The notes: a model not told the origin generated them from the letters alone. A DNA stretch of 45,736 nucleotides from Thioalkalivibrio sp. HK1 (GCA_000583135.1 JFBG01000075.1:1-45736), one strand, 5' to 3'; shown: positions 33,244 to 42,168, numbered from the stretch's first letter. Made by a program: numbers and translations.

Positions 33244-35358
33244 ATGACCGATTCCCCTTTCGATCCCGCTTTCGCATCGATTCGCCATCGATTCACCTTT
33301 GCGGTTCTCACCGACACCCATTTGAATCAAAGCGACGATGAATGCAACTCCCCCTTCGATGTCAACCGGCGGGCCAATCGGCGCCTGCGCTGGATCATCG
33401 ACGATCTCAACCGGCGCGATCTCGCCTTTGTTTTGCACTTGGGCGATGTGGTGCATCCCGTGCCGTCGATGGAGGATCTATATGCGGCATCGGCGCGGCG
33501 ATTTTTCGATCAATTCGCCGACCTAAGGCATCCTTGGAGGATCATCCCCGGCAATCACGATGTCGGCGACAAGCCCATCGATTGGGGGCCGGCGGGGACC
33601 GTGCGACCGGCTTTTTTGAGAGCATGGGAGCGTCATTTCGGTGCGCAGTATTTTCATCATGCGATCGAAGATATTCATTTCATCGGGATCAATGCCCAGA
33701 TCTTGGGCTCCGGACTCGCCGCCGAGGGCGAGCAACGGGATTGGCTTAGGTCCACCCTCGACGGATTGCGCAGCGAGCGCATCTTCATGGGCTCCCACTA
33801 TCCGCCCTTTCTCCTCGATAGAAAAGAAGCCGAGCACTACGACAATCTGGCGCCATTGGTGCGGGACTGGCTGCTCGATATCATCGATGAATATCGGGTC
33901 GAGGCCTTATTTTGCGGCCATGTCCATCAGTTCTGGTACCACCGCATCCTCGATACGGATTGCTATCTATTGCCGTCGACGGCCTTTACCCGTCAGGACT
34001 ACAGCGAGATGTTTCGTATCGTCGGCGATGATGAATACGGCCGCAACGATATTCACAAGCTCGGCTATGCCTTGATTCATGTCTTGGACGAAGGGCATCG
34101 ATTCGAGATGGTCCATAGCCGGGGAGCCGAGTCGGGCGGCGAGGGCGAATCCGCCCGCGTTGCGATGTCGCGGTCCCTTGATTTCGAATCCGACTTCGAG
34201 CCGGATATCGATCCCGCCCCCGGCGTTTTCGAAGGCTCAGGTCTCATATCCTTCGATCTGCGTCAGGATTGGTGCGAGATCGTCGAGATCCCCCCGAGCG
34301 GTGGACTCGACGAATTCGATCGCAAACGGGCGCGCAACGATTATGCGCTGCTCGCTCTGATCGAGATCGGTGCCAAATCGCTTCGCCTGCCCCTATCCGA
34401 TCTTGTCGACGACCGACGCAGATCTCGCTTGACCGAGATGCGCCGCTTCGGCTTTCGCTATCGCTTCTACCGCTTCGGTCCCCTCACCGATACACTATGC
34501 GATCTCATCGAAACCCACGCCGATCTGATCGATATTTGGGAGACCTGCCTGCCCCTCGATACCGCCGTCGATCCCAGCCTCATCGAACGAATCAAAGGGC
34601 GATCCATCGAATGGCATCTATCGCCATTGCGCTCTCGACACGATATCATCGCATCGAAAAGACGCTATTTTCATGTCATCAACCACGGATTTTCCGCCGC
34701 CGACGATCGAATGCTCGTCGATTGGCTCGAAAGCGGAATCGGGCAAGCCGCCGACGCCTACATCCTTCGCCTGGGTTTCGATGAGCCACCGTCCCCGGCG
34801 TTGGCACTGGCCCAAGAGACATTCGAGCGTTTCGGCAAACCGGCCGTCATCCATCTTCGCCTGACCGCCGATAATCCCGCCCTTTGCATCGACGATGAAC
34901 CCAAGCAGGCGGCCCGCCTTTGCGAAGTGATCCTATCGGCCCATGCCAACCCCGCCATCGATCCGATCTGTGACACGCTGAGCGATGTCGACCGCGGCTA
35001 TTTTCCCCGCCGAGGGCTATTCGATCGCCGATTCAATCCCCGCCCGACGGCCTACCTGGTGCAGCGACTGAACCGGCTTTTGCGGCGAGTGCCGAAGGAT
35101 CGCTCGCTCGAACGACGAGCGTTTGCAGATTCCATCGGGTTCAAGTTGCGCCTCGACCAAGACGATGCTTGGATTGTCATCCCCGACCCCGAGCGACCTT
35201 CCGGCGCTTCGGTGGACCCGCAGCGTATCGCCCGCCAAGCGTTGCCCTCATCACCCGAAGTCGAGGCGATCGATTTGATCGAAGGGGTATCGATCGAGCC
35301 CGATGGCAGTACCGAAAATCCCTTCTTGCTTCGTCGCCCGTCATCGCCTTGCACCTGA
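33244..35358 (+). CDS. Metallophosphoesterase fused to a probable TIM-barrel domain
   Basis: 704 residues. The first 270 are a calcineurin-like phosphoesterase with TDTHLNQ, LHLGDVVHP, IPGNHDVG, MGSHYPPF and FCGHVHQF metal ligands. Residues about 330-660 repeat a strand-helix pattern: SLRLPLSDLV, GFRYRFYRFGPL, DIWETCLPLD, WHLSPLRS, DAYILRLGFDE, AVIHLRLTADNP. They finish SDVDRGYFPRRGLFDRRFNP. That ending is like the last strand of many glycosidase barrels, so a (beta/alpha)8 fold is likely, but no catalytic pair can be named. No signal peptide. The ATG follows the tctA stop by 2 nt, so the enzyme probably acts on the imported compound. I do not recognise the whole architecture. Confidence 0.85.
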   Translation: MTDSPFDPAFASIRHRFTFAVLTDTHLNQSDDECNSPFDVNRRANRRLRWIIDDLNRRDLAFVLHLGDVVHPVPSMEDLYAASARRFFDQFADLRHPWRIIPGNHDVGDKPIDWGPAGTVRPAFLRAWERHFGAQYFHHAIEDIHFIGINAQILGSGLAAEGEQRDWLRSTLDGLRSERIFMGSHYPPFLLDRKEAEHYDNLAPLVRDWLLDIIDEYRVEALFCGHVHQFWYHRILDTDCYLLPSTAFTRQDYSEMFRIVGDDEYGRNDIHKLGYALIHVLDEGHRFEMVHSRGAESGGEGESARVAMSRSLDFESDFEPDIDPAPGVFEGSGLISFDLRQDWCEIVEIPPSGGLDEFDRKRARNDYALLALIEIGAKSLRLPLSDLVDDRRRSRLTEMRRFGFRYRFYRFGPLTDTLCDLIETHADLIDIWETCLPLDTAVDPSLIERIKGRSIEWHLSPLRSRHDIIASKRRYFHVINHGFSAADDRMLVDWLESGIGQAADAYILRLGFDEPPSPALALAQETFERFGKPAVIHLRLTADNPALCIDDEPKQAARLCEVILSAHANPAIDPICDTLSDVDRGYFPRRGLFDRRFNPRPTAYLVQRLNRLLRRVPKDRSLERRAFADSIGFKLRLDQDDAWIVIPDPERPSGASVDPQRIARQALPSSPEVEAIDLIEGVSIEPDGSTENPFLLRRPSSPCT

Positions 35359-35672
35359 ATTGACTCGGCCAAATACCGTCTCGGATCCGAAGAGAAAAGG
35401 GAAGCGTGAGACATCCCCGATAGACCCTCGTTCAAGGCAAGTCTTCTACGAACATGAAAAATCATCTATGCGCGAAAATATAAAGAGCGCCGAGTTCGAT
35501 GCGATATCTCGGTGTTCCGCTCTCGGTTGTAATGGGGTTGCGGTATTGGAACGATCGCTTTTTGTCGATCCCGTCTCTGTCGGTGTTTCTATAGATTATC
35601 GGGTATGACGCCAAAGGATATGTCCTTCATCGTCATGACGTTATCTACCGCGCGTGGATTGATCGATGAAAT
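35359..35672. other. Gap between convergent phosphoesterase and beta-galactosidase genes
   Basis: No convincing gene. A near-perfect palindrome (GATCGATGAA-A-TTCATCGATC, 35661-35681) overlaps the beta-galactosidase stop and could serve as a terminator or binding site; no U-run is seen. Short frames here have no ribosome site. Confidence 0.45.
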
Positions 35673-37679
35673 TCATCGATCATCGGAGCCCTCCTTCCAA
35701 GCCTCGGGTTTTTCGTTCGAACACATTCCAATATCGTTCGATGCGGCGTCGCGCGGTCGGCGCAAGACCGAAATCGGTGGAATGCGAAGGCCCTGCGCTT
35801 CGACCTCGTGATCGTTGTAGTTGATCCAAAAGACTTCTTTGCCGGTATCGCGGCGGCGTAGCCCAAGCGGGAGTTCGCAAGTTGCGATGCTCGCGGCGTT
35901 CGCTGCGCGTTGGAGGATTCGAAGCGCTGCCGTCTCATCGGGCCATCCGGTCAGGTATCGGCAGCGCTCGTTGCCGACCAAGGCGGGCTGCCCGTCGGCG
36001 CTGCGCTCGAAGATGGTGGTTCGACCGACGGCCGGGCATTCGGCGAACTCTCGATAGTGATGGAACTTGCCTCCTTCGGGCAGTTCGATATCCATTTGCG
36101 GACCTAGGCTCTCGGCTCCGACGATGCGCAGATCGAGCCCGGGAAAATCGGGGGGTAGGGGAGTCGGGATTGTCATATCGCCATCTCGGGCGGCGCTGCG
36201 TGGTCCCAAAAGCAGGTGGCGGGCGGTATTGCCGAGGGCTTTTTTCAGTGCGGGCGGGATATGGATCAATCCCGGGGCTATAACCAAGGACCAATCGCTG
36301 AAATCCTCGGTGGTCGGCGGCAGGATATCGATCGACAAGCCCAAGCGGCGCAAGGCGCGATAAAACCCGAAGATCAGATCGAAGTAGCTGCATCCGGCTT
36401 TGTGCGGCTGGATATCCCAAGCATGGTCGGCGTCATAGTCGAACAGCAGCGCAACCGGAGCGCCGCTATGGTCGATATCGGGGGCGGCGGCGATGTCGGC
36501 GGCAACCGATTCGATCTCCGCCATGACCTGAGCATCGCTCCCGTCGGGATATTGCAGCCCGGCATGCATTTGCTCTTGGGCGAAGGGGGCTTGGCGCCAT
36601 CGGAAATAGCAAACCGTCTCGGCTCCGTGGGCGAAGGCCTCCAAAGTCCATAGACGCACCATCCCCGGCAAGGGTGCGGGGTTATAAGGAGCCCAGTTCA
36701 CAGGTCCCGGCTGTTGTTCCATGATCCACAGGCGTCCTTTGCCCACCGCCCGATAAAGATCGTGATGGAAAGCCTGAAAATCGGGTTCGCCCTGGCGGGC
36801 GAAGCGTCGACGGGTTTCGGCATCGGCGCCGGCGCGCTCGGCCAGGAAGCCCAAGGGATAGGAATCCCAAGCGGCGATATCGAGATCCTCTCCCACCGCG
36901 AAATGATCGAAGGCGGTGATGCGCCCCATATAGTTGTGGGCGATCGGGGCATCGCTATGGGCGCGGATGATATCGACTTGGAGGCGATTGAAGCGGATGA
37001 CCTGATCGGAGGAAAAGCGGGCGAAGGCGAGTCGATGGGCGGGGTTGGCCTCGGTGACCGTCAGGTTGGGCGGATCGATCTGCTCGAAGTCTTGGTATTC
37101 CATGGACCAAAATACATTGCCCCAAGCCCGGTTCAACCGATCGATATCACCATAACGATCCCGCAGCCACCGCCGGAAAGCATCGCGGGCGGCATCGCTG
37201 TAGGACAAGGTCGTATCATGACAACCGTATTCGTTATCGGTCTGCCAAGCCTGCACCGCGGCATGGCGACCGTAGCGTTTTGCCAAGGCGGTAACGATAC
37301 GAGCGCATTCCTTGCGGTAGCCGAGATGGCTGAAGCAATAATGCCGGCGGGAGCCGAATTTGCGCTCATCGCCCCTTCGATCCACGGCGAGCATGTCCGG
37401 ATAGCGTTCGATCAGCCGGCGCGGCGGTGTCGCCGTCGGGGTGCCGAGCACGATGCGAAGACCGGCGGCGCTCAAGGTTTCGATGGCGTTATCGAGCCAG
37501 TCCCAGTCGAAGCGATCGGGATGCGGCTCCAAGCGACTCCAAGCGAACTCGCCGATCCGCACCCAGCGCAAGCCCACCTCGACCATGCGCTTGGCATCCC
37601 TCGCCCACCGAGATTGCGGCCAGTGCTCCGGGTAGTAGCAGCAACCCAGCGCGCGTTCCCGCTTCGGCGCCTCGCTCAT
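35673..37679 (-). CDS. Beta-galactosidase, GH42
   Basis: 668 residues, the typical length. CCYYPEHWPQSRWARDAKRM opens the barrel. The acid/base is Glu150 in AWQTDNEYGCH and the nucleophile Glu321 in LWIMEQQPGPVNW. A trimerisation domain (VALLFDYDADHAWDIQPH) and a small beta-sandwich follow. It cleaves beta-galactosides in the cytoplasm (no signal peptide). It is the last gene of ABC locus B; its ATG is 2 nt from the ATPase stop. Confidence 0.95.
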   Translation of the reverse strand: MSEAPKRERALGCCYYPEHWPQSRWARDAKRMVEVGLRWVRIGEFAWSRLEPHPDRFDWDWLDNAIETLSAAGLRIVLGTPTATPPRRLIERYPDMLAVDRRGDERKFGSRRHYCFSHLGYRKECARIVTALAKRYGRHAAVQAWQTDNEYGCHDTTLSYSDAARDAFRRWLRDRYGDIDRLNRAWGNVFWSMEYQDFEQIDPPNLTVTEANPAHRLAFARFSSDQVIRFNRLQVDIIRAHSDAPIAHNYMGRITAFDHFAVGEDLDIAAWDSYPLGFLAERAGADAETRRRFARQGEPDFQAFHHDLYRAVGKGRLWIMEQQPGPVNWAPYNPAPLPGMVRLWTLEAFAHGAETVCYFRWRQAPFAQEQMHAGLQYPDGSDAQVMAEIESVAADIAAAPDIDHSGAPVALLFDYDADHAWDIQPHKAGCSYFDLIFGFYRALRRLGLSIDILPPTTEDFSDWSLVIAPGLIHIPPALKKALGNTARHLLLGPRSAARDGDMTIPTPLPPDFPGLDLRIVGAESLGPQMDIELPEGGKFHHYREFAECPAVGRTTIFERSADGQPALVGNERCRYLTGWPDETAALRILQRAANAASIATCELPLGLRRRDTGKEVFWINYNDHEVEAQGLRIPPISVLRRPRDAASNDIGMCSNEKPEAWKEGSDDR

Positions 37680-37681
37680 CG

Positions 37682-38764
37682 TCAGCGTAGCCGCAAGCCG
37701 GTTTCGGGGTCGAAGAGATAGGCGCGAGCGGCATCGAAGCGCGCGGTGAAGTCCTTGCCCTCCACAACGTTGCGATCCCCTTTGATATCGATGATCAAGG
37801 GATTGCCGTCCTCGGTGCGGGCATAAGCGTAGGCGATTCCCCCCAAGTTTTCGATCACCTCGATCGGCACCGTGAGCGCGATCTCGGCCGAGGCATCGAA
37901 GTGTTCGGGGCGGATACCCAATCGAGCCGCGCTGCCGACCGCCAAGGGTCGTTCGAGTTCGAGCCGAACGTGGATGTCATCGAAATCGACCAGGCTCACC
38001 GTGGTGTGATCGCCTTCGACAGCCACGACCTTCGCATCGAGAAAGTTCATTCGGGGCGAGCCGATGAAACCGGCGACGAAGGCATTGTCGGGGTCGTCGT
38101 AGAGCTCGATCGGCGATCCCACCTGCTCGATCAGCCCGTCTTTGAGCACGACGATGCGATCCGCCAAGGTCATGGCCTCGATCTGATCGTGCGTCACATA
38201 GATCATCGTGGCCCCGAGCCGCTTGTGCAGATTGGCGATTTCCAAGCGCATGCGCACCCGCAGTTCGGCGTCGAGGTTGGAAAGGGGCTCGTCGAACAAG
38301 AAGACTTCGGGCTCTCGAACGATGGCCCGTCCGATGGCCACGCGCTGACGCTGGCCGCCGGATAACTCGCTCGGTTTGCGCTCGAGCAATCGATCCAGAT
38401 GGAGGATGTCGGCGGCGCGATCCACCCTTTTGCGGATATCGTCTTTGTCCACCCCGTTCATGCGCAGGCCGAAACCCATATTTTCCCGCACGCTCATGTG
38501 CGGATAGAGGGCGTAGGTCTGGAAGACCATGGCGACGCCGCGATCGCCGGGGTCGGCGGTGGTGACATCGCGCTCCCCGATGCGGATATTGCCCTCGAGC
38601 GTGGTTTCAAGGCCGGCGATCAATCGCAGCAAGGTCGATTTGCCGCATCCCGAGGGGCCGACGAAGACGATGAATTCCCCGGAGCGGATCGACAGATCGA
38701 TACCGTGGATGATGGCGACCCCGCCGAAGGATTTTTTTACCGAGGTCAGTTCGAGTCCGGCCAA
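37682..38764 (-). CDS. Sugar ABC transporter ATPase (UgpC/MalK type), locus B
   Basis: 360 residues, ending FDPETGLRLR as the family usually does. Walker [13 protein letters not shown]-loop [11 protein letters not shown], signature [14 protein letters not shown], Walker [14 protein letters not shown]-loop YVTHDQ, and a C-terminal TOBE domain with LGIRPEHFD. TTG start: an in-frame ATG is missing at this point, the protein begins correctly with AGLELTSVKKSFGG, and GGGAG stands about 8 nt upstream. The start overlaps the ion-channel gene by 19 nt, so it is translated as part of the same operon. Confidence 0.93.
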   Translation of the reverse strand: MAGLELTSVKKSFGGVAIIHGIDLSIRSGEFIVFVGPSGCGKSTLLRLIAGLETTLEGNIRIGERDVTTADPGDRGVAMVFQTYALYPHMSVRENMGFGLRMNGVDKDDIRKRVDRAADILHLDRLLERKPSELSGGQRQRVAIGRAIVREPEVFLFDEPLSNLDAELRVRMRLEIANLHKRLGATMIYVTHDQIEAMTLADRIVVLKDGLIEQVGSPIELYDDPDNAFVAGFIGSPRMNFLDAKVVAVEGDHTTVSLVDFDDIHVRLELERPLAVGSAARLGIRPEHFDASAEIALTVPIEVIENLGGIAYAYARTEDGNPLIIDIKGDRNVVEGKDFTARFDAARAYLFDPETGLRLR

Positions 38765-39603
38765 GACTCATCTCCCAAGCGATGGTTTCGAGATCCCGAA
38801 GGCGCCTCGCTCACCCTCTTCGAATCAGGCGGTGGATCATTGCGCAGCGCGGCGACCTCCAAACGCAAGCATCGCACTTCATCGAGGATTTCTTGTTGGT
38901 TGTCGCTGGTCGCTTTGTGTTGATCGGCATGGACCCCGTCCTGCATGGCCTGCACGACCACCCCGATGAACAGATTCAGCGCGGTGAAAGTGGTGCATAG
39001 GATAAAGGGCAGGAAAAAGGCCCAAGCCATCGGATGCTCGTTCATGACCGGCCTTACGATGCCCATCGACCAACCCTCGAGGGTCATGATCTGAAATAGC
39101 GAATAGGCCGAGGCGAAGATATTGCCGAACCATTCGGGAAAGGTCTCGCCGTAGAACTCGGTGGCCATCACCGCGCTGACATAAAAGATCAGTCCCAGCA
39201 GCACCGTGGATCCGCCGATATTGGGCAGGGCGCTGAACAAGGCCCCGACCACGCGTTTGAGCGAGGGCACGACCGTGATCAGGCGCAGCACTCGCAGGAC
39301 GCGCAAGGTCCGAAGCACCGCAAGAGGGCCGCTTGCAGGCACCAAGGCGATGGCGATGACCGCAAAATCGAAAAGATTCCAAACGTTTTTGAAAAAACCG
39401 AGCCGATGGACCAGTATCTTGGCCGCAAGTTCCACCGCGAAGATGCCGAGGATGGCGTTTCCCAGCGGCGCTGCCAGCGGCCCGATGCGCGGCATCTCCT
39501 CGGCGTGGGTTTCAAGACCCAAAACCACGGCGTTGATGAGGATCAGGATCATCAGCCAACGATCGGTGCGCGGATGATCGAGAAGGGATCGAAGCGAGGT
39601 CAT
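38746..39603 (-). CDS. Bacterial voltage-gated cation channel (NaChBac family)
   Basis: 285 residues, one six-helix subunit of the BacNav type. S1 is MILILINAVVLGLET. S4 is VLRTLRVLRVLRLITVV with Arg98, 101, 104, 107 at every third position, then the S4-S5 linker PSLKRVVGALF. The pore helix and filter are FQIMTLEGWSMGIVRPV, with the key Glu176. S6 is FILCTTFTALNLFIGVVVQAM, followed by a C-terminal coiled coil (NQQEILDEVRCLRLEVAALRN). It forms a tetramer carrying Na+ or Ca2+. AGGGGG lies upstream of the ATG. It stands between the SDR (9 nt) and the ATPase (19-nt overlap) inside the sugar operon, an unusual place. Confidence 0.92.
   Translation of the reverse strand: MTSLRSLLDHPRTDRWLMILILINAVVLGLETHAEEMPRIGPLAAPLGNAILGIFAVELAAKILVHRLGFFKNVWNLFDFAVIAIALVPASGPLAVLRTLRVLRVLRLITVVPSLKRVVGALFSALPNIGGSTVLLGLIFYVSAVMATEFYGETFPEWFGNIFASAYSLFQIMTLEGWSMGIVRPVMNEHPMAWAFFLPFILCTTFTALNLFIGVVVQAMQDGVHADQHKATSDNQQEILDEVRCLRLEVAALRNDPPPDSKRVSEAPSGSRNHRLGDESWPDSN
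39064..39084 (-). other. Selectivity filter TLEGWSM
   Basis: Codons 174-180 of the channel. Glu176 is the ring residue. Gly177 takes the place of the Ser of TLESW in NaChBac. A TLEGW filter is known in a native Ca2+-preferring bacterial channel, so permeation should not be assumed to be Na+. Confidence 0.6.
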
Positions 39604-39612
39604 GAAAACCCC

Positions 39613-40476
39613 CTATCGCAGCACATTCCCGCCGTCGATGCCGATGGTTTGCGCCGTCATGTACGAGGATTGATCGCCGGCGAGAAAGACCGCGACCCTG
39701 GCGACATCGACGGGCGATCCCATGAAACCCAAGGGAACGGCGGCCCCGACCTCGCGTTTTTTCTGCCCCAAGGGCTTGTTCTCGAATTGCGCGAAGAGCC
39801 CGTCGACCGTTTCCCACATCGGAGTGTCGATCACCCCCGGCGAGATGGCGTTGACCCGAATCCCGTAGGGCGCCAAAGCCAACGCCGCCGACTGCGTATA
39901 GCTGATCACCGCAGCCTTGGTCGCGCAATAATGCGCCACCAATGCCTCCCCTCGATGACCTGCCTGGCTTGCAAGATTGATGATCGATCCTTTCTTGCCG
40001 TCGGCGACCATTTGCCTGGCGCAAGATTGCATCACCGCATACATCGCTCGCACGTTGACGGCGAAGAGTCGATCGTACTGATCCAAACTCGCCTCCAAAA
40101 TCGATCCCATATCGAAAATCGCGGCGTTGTTGAACACGATATCGGGGGATTTCTCGGCGATCCACTCGTGCAGTCGGCCCAAGTCGTCTTCCGATCCCAA
40201 ATCGATGGACCGATATTCGATGGCGCTCTTTGCGCGAGAATCAAGACCGGATGCGAGGCTCGAATCGAGATTCGAATCGAGATCCCGATCCGTCGCCAAA
40301 ACCTCGGCTCCCGCCGCCAAGAAATGCCGCGCCGTTTGCGCTCCGATCCCGCCTTTGGCTCCGGTGACCAAGCAGATCTTGCCTTCGAGATCGACGGGGG
40401 CGGGGTCGATGGGAGCCGCCGCAAAAGCCGCAGGCCTTGCCGGATTCACGGGATTCACGGAATCGCCCCGGCTCAT
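39613..40476 (-). CDS. Short-chain dehydrogenase (polyol/sugar type)
   Basis: 287 residues. NAD-binding CLVTGAKGGIGAQTARHF, NNAAIFD, active-site Ser in INLASQAGH, and YCATK with the catalytic Tyr/Lys; VNAISPGVIDTPMW completes the classic SDR. Similar to sorbitol/galactitol-type dehydrogenases near polyol importers. A loop after beta-2 is lengthened by LDSNLDSSLASGLDS, coded by a tandem DNA repeat. The start (MSRGDSV) overlaps the permease stop as ATGA; the first 25 residues are Ala/Pro-rich and not part of the fold. Confidence 0.88.
   Translation of the reverse strand: MSRGDSVNPVNPARPAAFAAAPIDPAPVDLEGKICLVTGAKGGIGAQTARHFLAAGAEVLATDRDLDSNLDSSLASGLDSRAKSAIEYRSIDLGSEDDLGRLHEWIAEKSPDIVFNNAAIFDMGSILEASLDQYDRLFAVNVRAMYAVMQSCARQMVADGKKGSIINLASQAGHRGEALVAHYCATKAAVISYTQSAALALAPYGIRVNAISPGVIDTPMWETVDGLFAQFENKPLGQKKREVGAAVPLGFMGSPVDVARVAVFLAGDQSSYMTAQTIGIDGGNVLR
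40261..40284. repeat. Two tandem 12-bp units in the SDR gene
   Basis: CGAATCGAGATT and CGAATCGAGATC stand in a row; they encode part of the LDSNLDS stretch and are in frame. Likely the result of slippage. Confidence 0.6.
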
Positions 40477-41303
40477 TTGACGGCTCCGAAGGTCATTCCT
40501 TGAACCAGCTGCTTTTGCACGAACCACCCGAAGATCATGATCGGGGCGCAAGCCAGAGTCGAAACCGCCGAGAGCTTGGCCCAAAAAAGACCCTCGGGAC
40601 TCGAAAAAGACGCCACCAGAGCCACCAACGTTCCGGCATCGGAGGAGGTCAGGACGATCGACCAAAAAGCCTCGTTCCAGCAAAGGACGATCGACAAAAA
40701 CGCGGTCGCCGCGATCCCGCCCCGGGCCAGCGGCATGACCACTTGGGTGATTTCGGCGAAGGTCGAAGCCCCGTCCATGCGAGAGGCTTCGAGGATCTCT
40801 TTGGGGATATCGCGAAAATAGTTGAACAGGATCATCATGATGATCGGCAAGTTGATCATCGCATAGATGAAAACCAAGGCGAATCTCGAATCGAGCAGAC
40901 CGAATTTCTGGCAGATGAGGTAGATCGGCATCAACACCCCCACCGCCGGCAGCATCTTGGTCGATAGCATCCACAGCAGCACGTCTCTTGTCAGATGCGA
41001 GGGCTTGAAAGCCATCGCGCAGGCCGCCGGGATGGCGATGATCATCGCCAATGCCGTGCCCCCGAAGCTGGTGATGATCGAATTCAAGGCGTGTTTCGTG
41101 TAGTCGGTGCGCTCCTGAATCAGCAGGAAATTATCGAAAGAGGGCTCGAAGAAGAGCAGCGGCGGGGTCGATATCGCTTGCTGCTCGGTCTTGAACGCGG
41201 TCAGGATCATCCAAAAAATGGGGAAAAACATCAAAAGCCCGATGATCCACGCCAAGGTCACGATCGAGCGATGAAGCAAGCGCTGTTTTTGTCGATCGGT
41301 CAT
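40473..41303 (-). CDS. Sugar/polyol ABC permease (SmoG/MtlG type), locus B
   Basis: 276 residues with six hydrophobic segments. The EAA loop reads EILEASRMDGASTFAEITQVVMPLA. WMLSTKMLPAVGVLMPIYLICQ and the end QLVQGMTFGAVK are typical for sorbitol/mannitol-type permeases. It starts 4 nt after the partner permease stop and overlaps the SDR by ATGA. Confidence 0.9.
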   Translation of the reverse strand: MTDRQKQRLLHRSIVTLAWIIGLLMFFPIFWMILTAFKTEQQAISTPPLLFFEPSFDNFLLIQERTDYTKHALNSIITSFGGTALAMIIAIPAACAMAFKPSHLTRDVLLWMLSTKMLPAVGVLMPIYLICQKFGLLDSRFALVFIYAMINLPIIMMILFNYFRDIPKEILEASRMDGASTFAEITQVVMPLARGGIAATAFLSIVLCWNEAFWSIVLTSSDAGTLVALVASFSSPEGLFWAKLSAVSTLACAPIMIFGWFVQKQLVQGMTFGAVK

Positions 41304-41307
41304 CGCC

Positions 41308-42168
41308 TCATACCGCCAAATTGCGTCCGATCATCCGGATCAGAAAAAACGCCACGATATTGGCGAGGATGATGGCCAGCACGCCCCCGGCGCTGGCGAC
41401 CCCCACGTCGAAGCCCTGCAGCGCCTGAGCGAAGATCAAGAAGGCGAGGTTGGTGGATTGAACCCCGGGACCGCCGCTGGTGGTCACGAAAATCTCGGCG
41501 AAGATGGAAAGATGGAAGATCGTTTGAATCATGATCACGACCGCGATGGGTCGCGCCAGATGCGGCAGGATCAGATAGATAAAACGAGCCCGGAATCCGG
41601 CGCCGTCGAGCAAGGCGGCTTCCTTTTGCTCGCTATCGAAGTTTTGCAAGGAGGTGATGAAGATCAAGATGGCAAAGGGTGTCCACTGCCAACTGACGAT
41701 CATGATCACGCTGAGCAGCGGAGCGTCCTTGAGCCACTCGATGGGCTCCAATCCGAAAAATCCGGCAAAAACCGCGAACAGACCGTAGATCGGATGCAGC
41801 ATCATGTTCTTCCACAGCAGGGCATTCACCGTGGGCATGATGAAAAAGGGCGAGATCAACAGCACCCGGAGCACGCCTCGCCCCGGGAAGGAGCGGTCGA
41901 TCAACAAGGCGATGGCAAGCCCCAGCCCGACGGTGATGATCAACACCGATCCGACGAGGGTCAGGGTATTGAGGATCGCGGGCCAAAAGGCGGGGTCGGT
42001 GAAAAAGAACTCGTAATTCGACCATCCGACGAAGCCCGATCGTTCGGGGTAGAGCAGTTGGTAGCGGATGGTCGAGAAGTAGATCGTCATGCCCAGCGGC
42101 ACGACCATCCATAAAAGGAGCAGAATCACGCTCGGGGCCTGCAAGAGCCTTGCAAGGGTCCGGGTCAT
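41308..42168 (-). CDS. Sugar/polyol ABC permease (SmoF/MtlF type), locus B
   Basis: 286 residues with six hydrophobic segments. SFFIMPTVNALLWKNMMLHPIYG-type features appear as FFIMPTVNALLWKNMM. The EAA loop is EQKEAALLDGAGFRARFIYLILPHL. TTSGGPGVQSTNLAFLIF follows. The sequence resembles sorbitol/mannitol importers more than maltose ones. It lies 131 nt after the binding-protein stop, with a hairpin between. Confidence 0.91.
   Translation of the reverse strand: MTRTLARLLQAPSVILLLLWMVVPLGMTIYFSTIRYQLLYPERSGFVGWSNYEFFFTDPAFWPAILNTLTLVGSVLIITVGLGLAIALLIDRSFPGRGVLRVLLISPFFIMPTVNALLWKNMMLHPIYGLFAVFAGFFGLEPIEWLKDAPLLSVIMIVSWQWTPFAILIFITSLQNFDSEQKEAALLDGAGFRARFIYLILPHLARPIAVVIMIQTIFHLSIFAEIFVTTSGGPGVQSTNLAFLIFAQALQGFDVGVASAGGVLAIILANIVAFFLIRMIGRNLAV

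Noticed and set aside
40477..40974. N-terminal extension of the SDR into the permease gene
   Set aside because: It overlaps the conserved permease frame; the start at 40476 overlaps its stop as ATGA.
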